This document shows, one piece after another, positions 62,486-64,000 of a DNA stretch of 64,000 nt. Under the pieces are notes generated by a model. That model did not search any database. It had not been told where the DNA came from and was given only the letters and a program-made list of their open reading frames with translations. The position numbers and the translations under genes were made by a program. Origin of the DNA: Gleimia coleocanis DSM 15436 (GTDB lineage Bacteria; Actinomycetota; Actinomycetes; Actinomycetales; Actinomycetaceae). The stretch is from assembly GCF_000159015.1 (NCBI RefSeq), contig NZ_DS999545.1, forward strand, positions 62,001 through 126,000, written 5' to 3'. The number at the start of each line of letters is the position of its first letter. The stretch's first letter is position 1.

Positions 62486-63369
62486 TGTCATTCGTTGTTT
62501 CTGTTGCACTGCTGGCAGTTATCACCGGTATCACCTGTGCACTACCAGGCACCTTCCTGGTATTGCGTCACCAGTCAATGCTGATTGATGCCATGTCCCA
62601 CGCGGTACTTCCCGGTATCGTGATTGGTGCGCTTCTTTCAGGTACTACCAGCTCACCCATCATGATCGTAATCGCTTCAGCGCTAGGTATGCTGGTAGTT
62701 ATTGGTGCAGAAAAACTCCGTAACACTGGTTTAATTGCGGGGGACGCGAACCAGGGTCTGATTTTCCCAGTTCTTTTCGCAATCGGCATTATCTTACTGT
62801 CAACGATTCTTTCTAACGTCCACATCTGTGAAGACACGGTTTTGACCGGTGATATCAACTTGATGGCGTTGGAAGCCGAGCACCTGATTCATAACAACCT
62901 GGATTTTGGTCCTCGGACTATGTGGGTGCTGCTGTTTGTTTTTGCCTTGAACGCTCTTTACATTGGGGTTACTTACCGTGTTTTGAAGCTAGCAACTTTT
63001 GATCCGATGCTGGCGCGTACCATGGGGTTCCCAGTGCGTCTTGTAGAGTACGGTTTGATGCTACTGGTGTCGATGACCGTGGTAGTGGCTTTTAATACGG
63101 CTGGCGCCATTTTGGTGGTGGCGTTGATGGTAGTTCCACCGGCTACGGCGTTGCTGGTGTCAAAGACTTTACCGCAGATGATTGGGTTGAGTTTGCTGAT
63201 TGCTGCGTTGACGTCTTTGACGGGCTTCTGGGTGGCTTTTGAGTTTGACTTAGCTACTTCTGCAATGATGGCAGTAGTGGATGGCGTTGTTTTCTTAGCT
63301 GTGTTCATGGGAACGAAATGTTTGGCGCGTTTTAAGGGGCGTCAGGCACTGTTGGCATTGCAGGCTTAG
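62485..63369 (+). CDS. Metal ABC transporter permease 2
   Basis: 294 aa, ABC-3 family, about eight membrane segments; LRHQSMLIDAMSHAVLPGIVIG and FNTAGAILVVALMVVPPATALLVSKT are the equivalents of the first permease. The two should form a heterodimer, as in spirochaete TroCD and similar systems. Start ATG overlaps the previous TAA by one base. Codons shift from C/A-ending at the start to T/G-ending in the last 300 nt. Confidence 0.92.
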   Translation: MSFVVSVALLAVITGITCALPGTFLVLRHQSMLIDAMSHAVLPGIVIGALLSGTTSSPIMIVIASALGMLVVIGAEKLRNTGLIAGDANQGLIFPVLFAIGIILLSTILSNVHICEDTVLTGDINLMALEAEHLIHNNLDFGPRTMWVLLFVFALNALYIGVTYRVLKLATFDPMLARTMGFPVRLVEYGLMLLVSMTVVVAFNTAGAILVVALMVVPPATALLVSKTLPQMIGLSLLIAALTSLTGFWVAFEFDLATSAMMAVVDGVVFLAVFMGTKCLARFKGRQALLALQA

Positions 63370-63386
63370 TTCTGTTTGTTTGGGGC

Positions 63387-63423
63387 GGGGGATGCACGTT
63401 CGGTGCGTCCCCCGTTTCTTTTC
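63387..63423 (+). terminator. Terminator of the metal ABC operon
   Basis: GGGGGATGCAC pairs with GTGCGTCCCCC (one G-U) around GTTCG, then GTTTCTTTT. A CCGAGGGCG copy (63424) begins inside the T-rich end. Confidence 0.88.
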
Positions 63424-63519
63424 CCGAGGGCGTTCATAAATGTGGTCAGGGATACACTCTATCGATTTTGTGTTTCAGGAGTTGGGGTATTAAACTTATA
63501 TAGTCAGCTGATGACGCAA

Positions 63520-63595
63520 GCGCTCGTAGCTCAATGGATAGAGCATCTGACTACGGATCAGAAGGTTGGGGGTTCGAGTCCCTTCGAGCGCGCCA
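63520..63595 (+). tRNA. tRNA-Arg (anticodon ACG)
   Basis: Acceptor GCGCTCG/CGAGCGC, D-arm with TAGCTCAATGG, anticodon stem TCTGA/TCAGA with loop CTACGGA giving ACG, T-loop GTTCGAGTC, discriminator G, and encoded CCA (63593-63595). tRNA-Arg genes are common phage integration sites, and an XRE gene from the other strand ends inside it. Confidence 0.96.
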
Positions 63596-63904
63596 CCCGC
63601 CCGCTTGGTGAATCTCACCGGTCGGGCGGTTTTTGTTGTACCACCGGTCATACCCGGCGGGTGGTGTAACTAGTTCCGCAACTGTTACATTAAGTACATG
63701 GGCAACGTAGCCCAATTCCTCCAGCTTCCAGGCGCGCATTTCATTCCATTTTTGAGACACGGTAGGTTGTTTCATTCCAAGTGCGCGTGCCAAATCTGAC
63801 TGACTCCAATTTAAGCGCGCCGCAAAAGCGCGAATATTTGAAGCCACAACGGCAGCTAAATCTGGAATTTCTGTTAGTTCAGGTGTGATAGAAAATGTTT
63901 TCAT
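63551..63904 (-). CDS. XRE-family HTH regulator whose 3' end runs into tRNA-Arg
   Basis: 117 aa. Residues ~18-80 form a helix-turn-helix domain of phage-repressor type (FAARLNWSQSDLARALGMKQPTVSQKWNE, then ELGYVAHVLNVTVAELVT). The last ~25 residues come from the tRNA-Arg terminator and tRNA antisense (RARRDSNPQPSDP), and the stop codon is the complement of CTA in the anticodon loop. This looks like a repressor gene truncated by recombination at the tRNA, or a small gene without its own nearby stop. Low G+C upstream region. Confidence 0.75.
   Translation of the reverse strand: MKTFSITPELTEIPDLAAVVASNIRAFAARLNWSQSDLARALGMKQPTVSQKWNEMRAWKLEELGYVAHVLNVTVAELVTPPAGYDRWYNKNRPTGEIHQAGGWRARRDSNPQPSDP
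63597..63634 (+). terminator. Terminator of tRNA-Arg
   Basis: CCGCCCG pairs with CGGGCGG, with an inner stem GGTGA/TCACC, then TTTTT. It lies inside the reading frame of the antisense XRE gene. Confidence 0.85.
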
Positions 63905-63917
63905 AGTAAAAGTTTAC

Positions 63918-63968
63918 GTCAAAATGACATAGAATAAAAGCTTTTTGAAAAACTTAACACGGCGTGTT
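63918..63968. promoter_or_regulatory. Operator-like dyads before the XRE gene
   Basis: GTCAAAATGAC (63918-63928) and AACACGGCGTGTT (63956-63968) are perfect short dyads in the AT-rich region upstream of the regulator. They suit autorepression; the divergent partner gene would lie beyond the window. Confidence 0.45.
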
Positions 63969-64000
63969 GCGTGTTGGATTATCACAAAACGAAATAAACT

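Larger units (their letters stand above)
1919..63432. repeat. Dispersed 9-mer CCGAGGGCG (24 exact copies)
   Basis: Plus orientation starts: 12320, 13554, 23485, 25124, 27473, 31149, 42477, 44833, 49835, 52510, 54199, 63424. Minus orientation (CGCCCTCGG) starts: 1919, 2339, 10182, 19791, 21119, 25705, 31169, 33560, 42657, 52060, 57029, 62227. The 5' flank is T-rich (often TTTTC) and the 3' flank often G-T or G-A. At least a dozen one-mismatch copies exist (e.g. 6068, 8898, 10006, 14366, 28766, 33932, 36241, 40667, 46660). Chance would give about half a copy in 64 kb over both strands. Confidence 0.9.

Overview
The window reads as the chromosome of a fermentative actinobacterium, most likely of the family Actinomycetaceae. 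Three things support this. The leftmost genes have the actinobacterial order fhaA-fhaB-pstP-rodA-pbpA-pknA-pknB, the same as in mycobacteria. There are DUF5926 and MoxR/DUF58/DUF4129/DUF4350 genes of actinobacterial type. The metabolism is anaerobic: pyruvate formate-lyase, a formate channel and an Fe-S serine dehydratase. Base composition is near half G+C by eye. I cannot name the species.

Layout. 1-8172 (minus): cell-wall and division signalling operon, cut by the left edge inside pknB. 8294-13401: tRNA-Leu, an MFS transporter, a glutamine amidotransferase, an MTA/SAH nucleosidase and L-serine dehydratase. 13402-16875: a regulatory region (palindromic repeats, DnaA boxes, two NrdR boxes) followed by nrdH-nrdI-nrdE without nrdF. 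17223-19514: an LPXTG surface protein. 19816-28831 (minus): formate/nitrite channel, AzlCD exporter, a small unknown gene, an ABC-class ATPase and a long HrpA helicase. 28884-38736: a pfkB pseudogene, hydrolase, VIT-like and TRIC membrane proteins, a DnaA-box cluster, a membrane-anchored HNH nuclease, an App1-like phosphatase, sugar uptake and MFS genes. 38843-42457: phosphoglucomutase, DUF5926 and a glycosyltransferase. 42650-51391 (minus): a large membrane protein and the RDD/DUF58/MoxR/DUF4350/DUF4129 cluster. 51467-54767: diacylglycerol kinase, serS and a HAD phosphatase. 54881-59008: pyruvate formate-lyase with its glycyl-radical domain as a separate gene, its activase and a GntR regulator. 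59097-63369: two tRNA-Ser genes and a Mn/Fe-type ABC transporter behind a DtxR-like box. 63520-64000: tRNA-Arg(ACG) with an XRE repressor-like gene ending inside it.

How the genes fit together. PFL core, separate radical subunit, activase and the FNT channel make and export formate. Class Ib ribonucleotide reductase normally depends on manganese, which the DtxR-type-regulated metal transporter could supply. PknA, PknB and PstP act as kinases and phosphatase on FHA-domain proteins that sit beside RodA and PbpA.

Most unusual signals: (1) the 9-mer CCGAGGGCG occurs 24 times, 12 in each orientation, with a T-rich 5' flank, inside genes and in inverted pairs between genes, resembling a DNA uptake sequence or another genome-wide mark; (2) the PFL is split into two polypeptides; (3) a 23-bp inverted repeat covers the ribosome-binding site of pflA; (4) a second word, GGTACGT, is frequent and in four places has complementary arms that change together; (5) a family of CATATG-type palindromes occurs at gene ends; (6) the XRE gene fused to tRNA-Arg resembles a repressor truncated by integration. 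All counts were made by eye.
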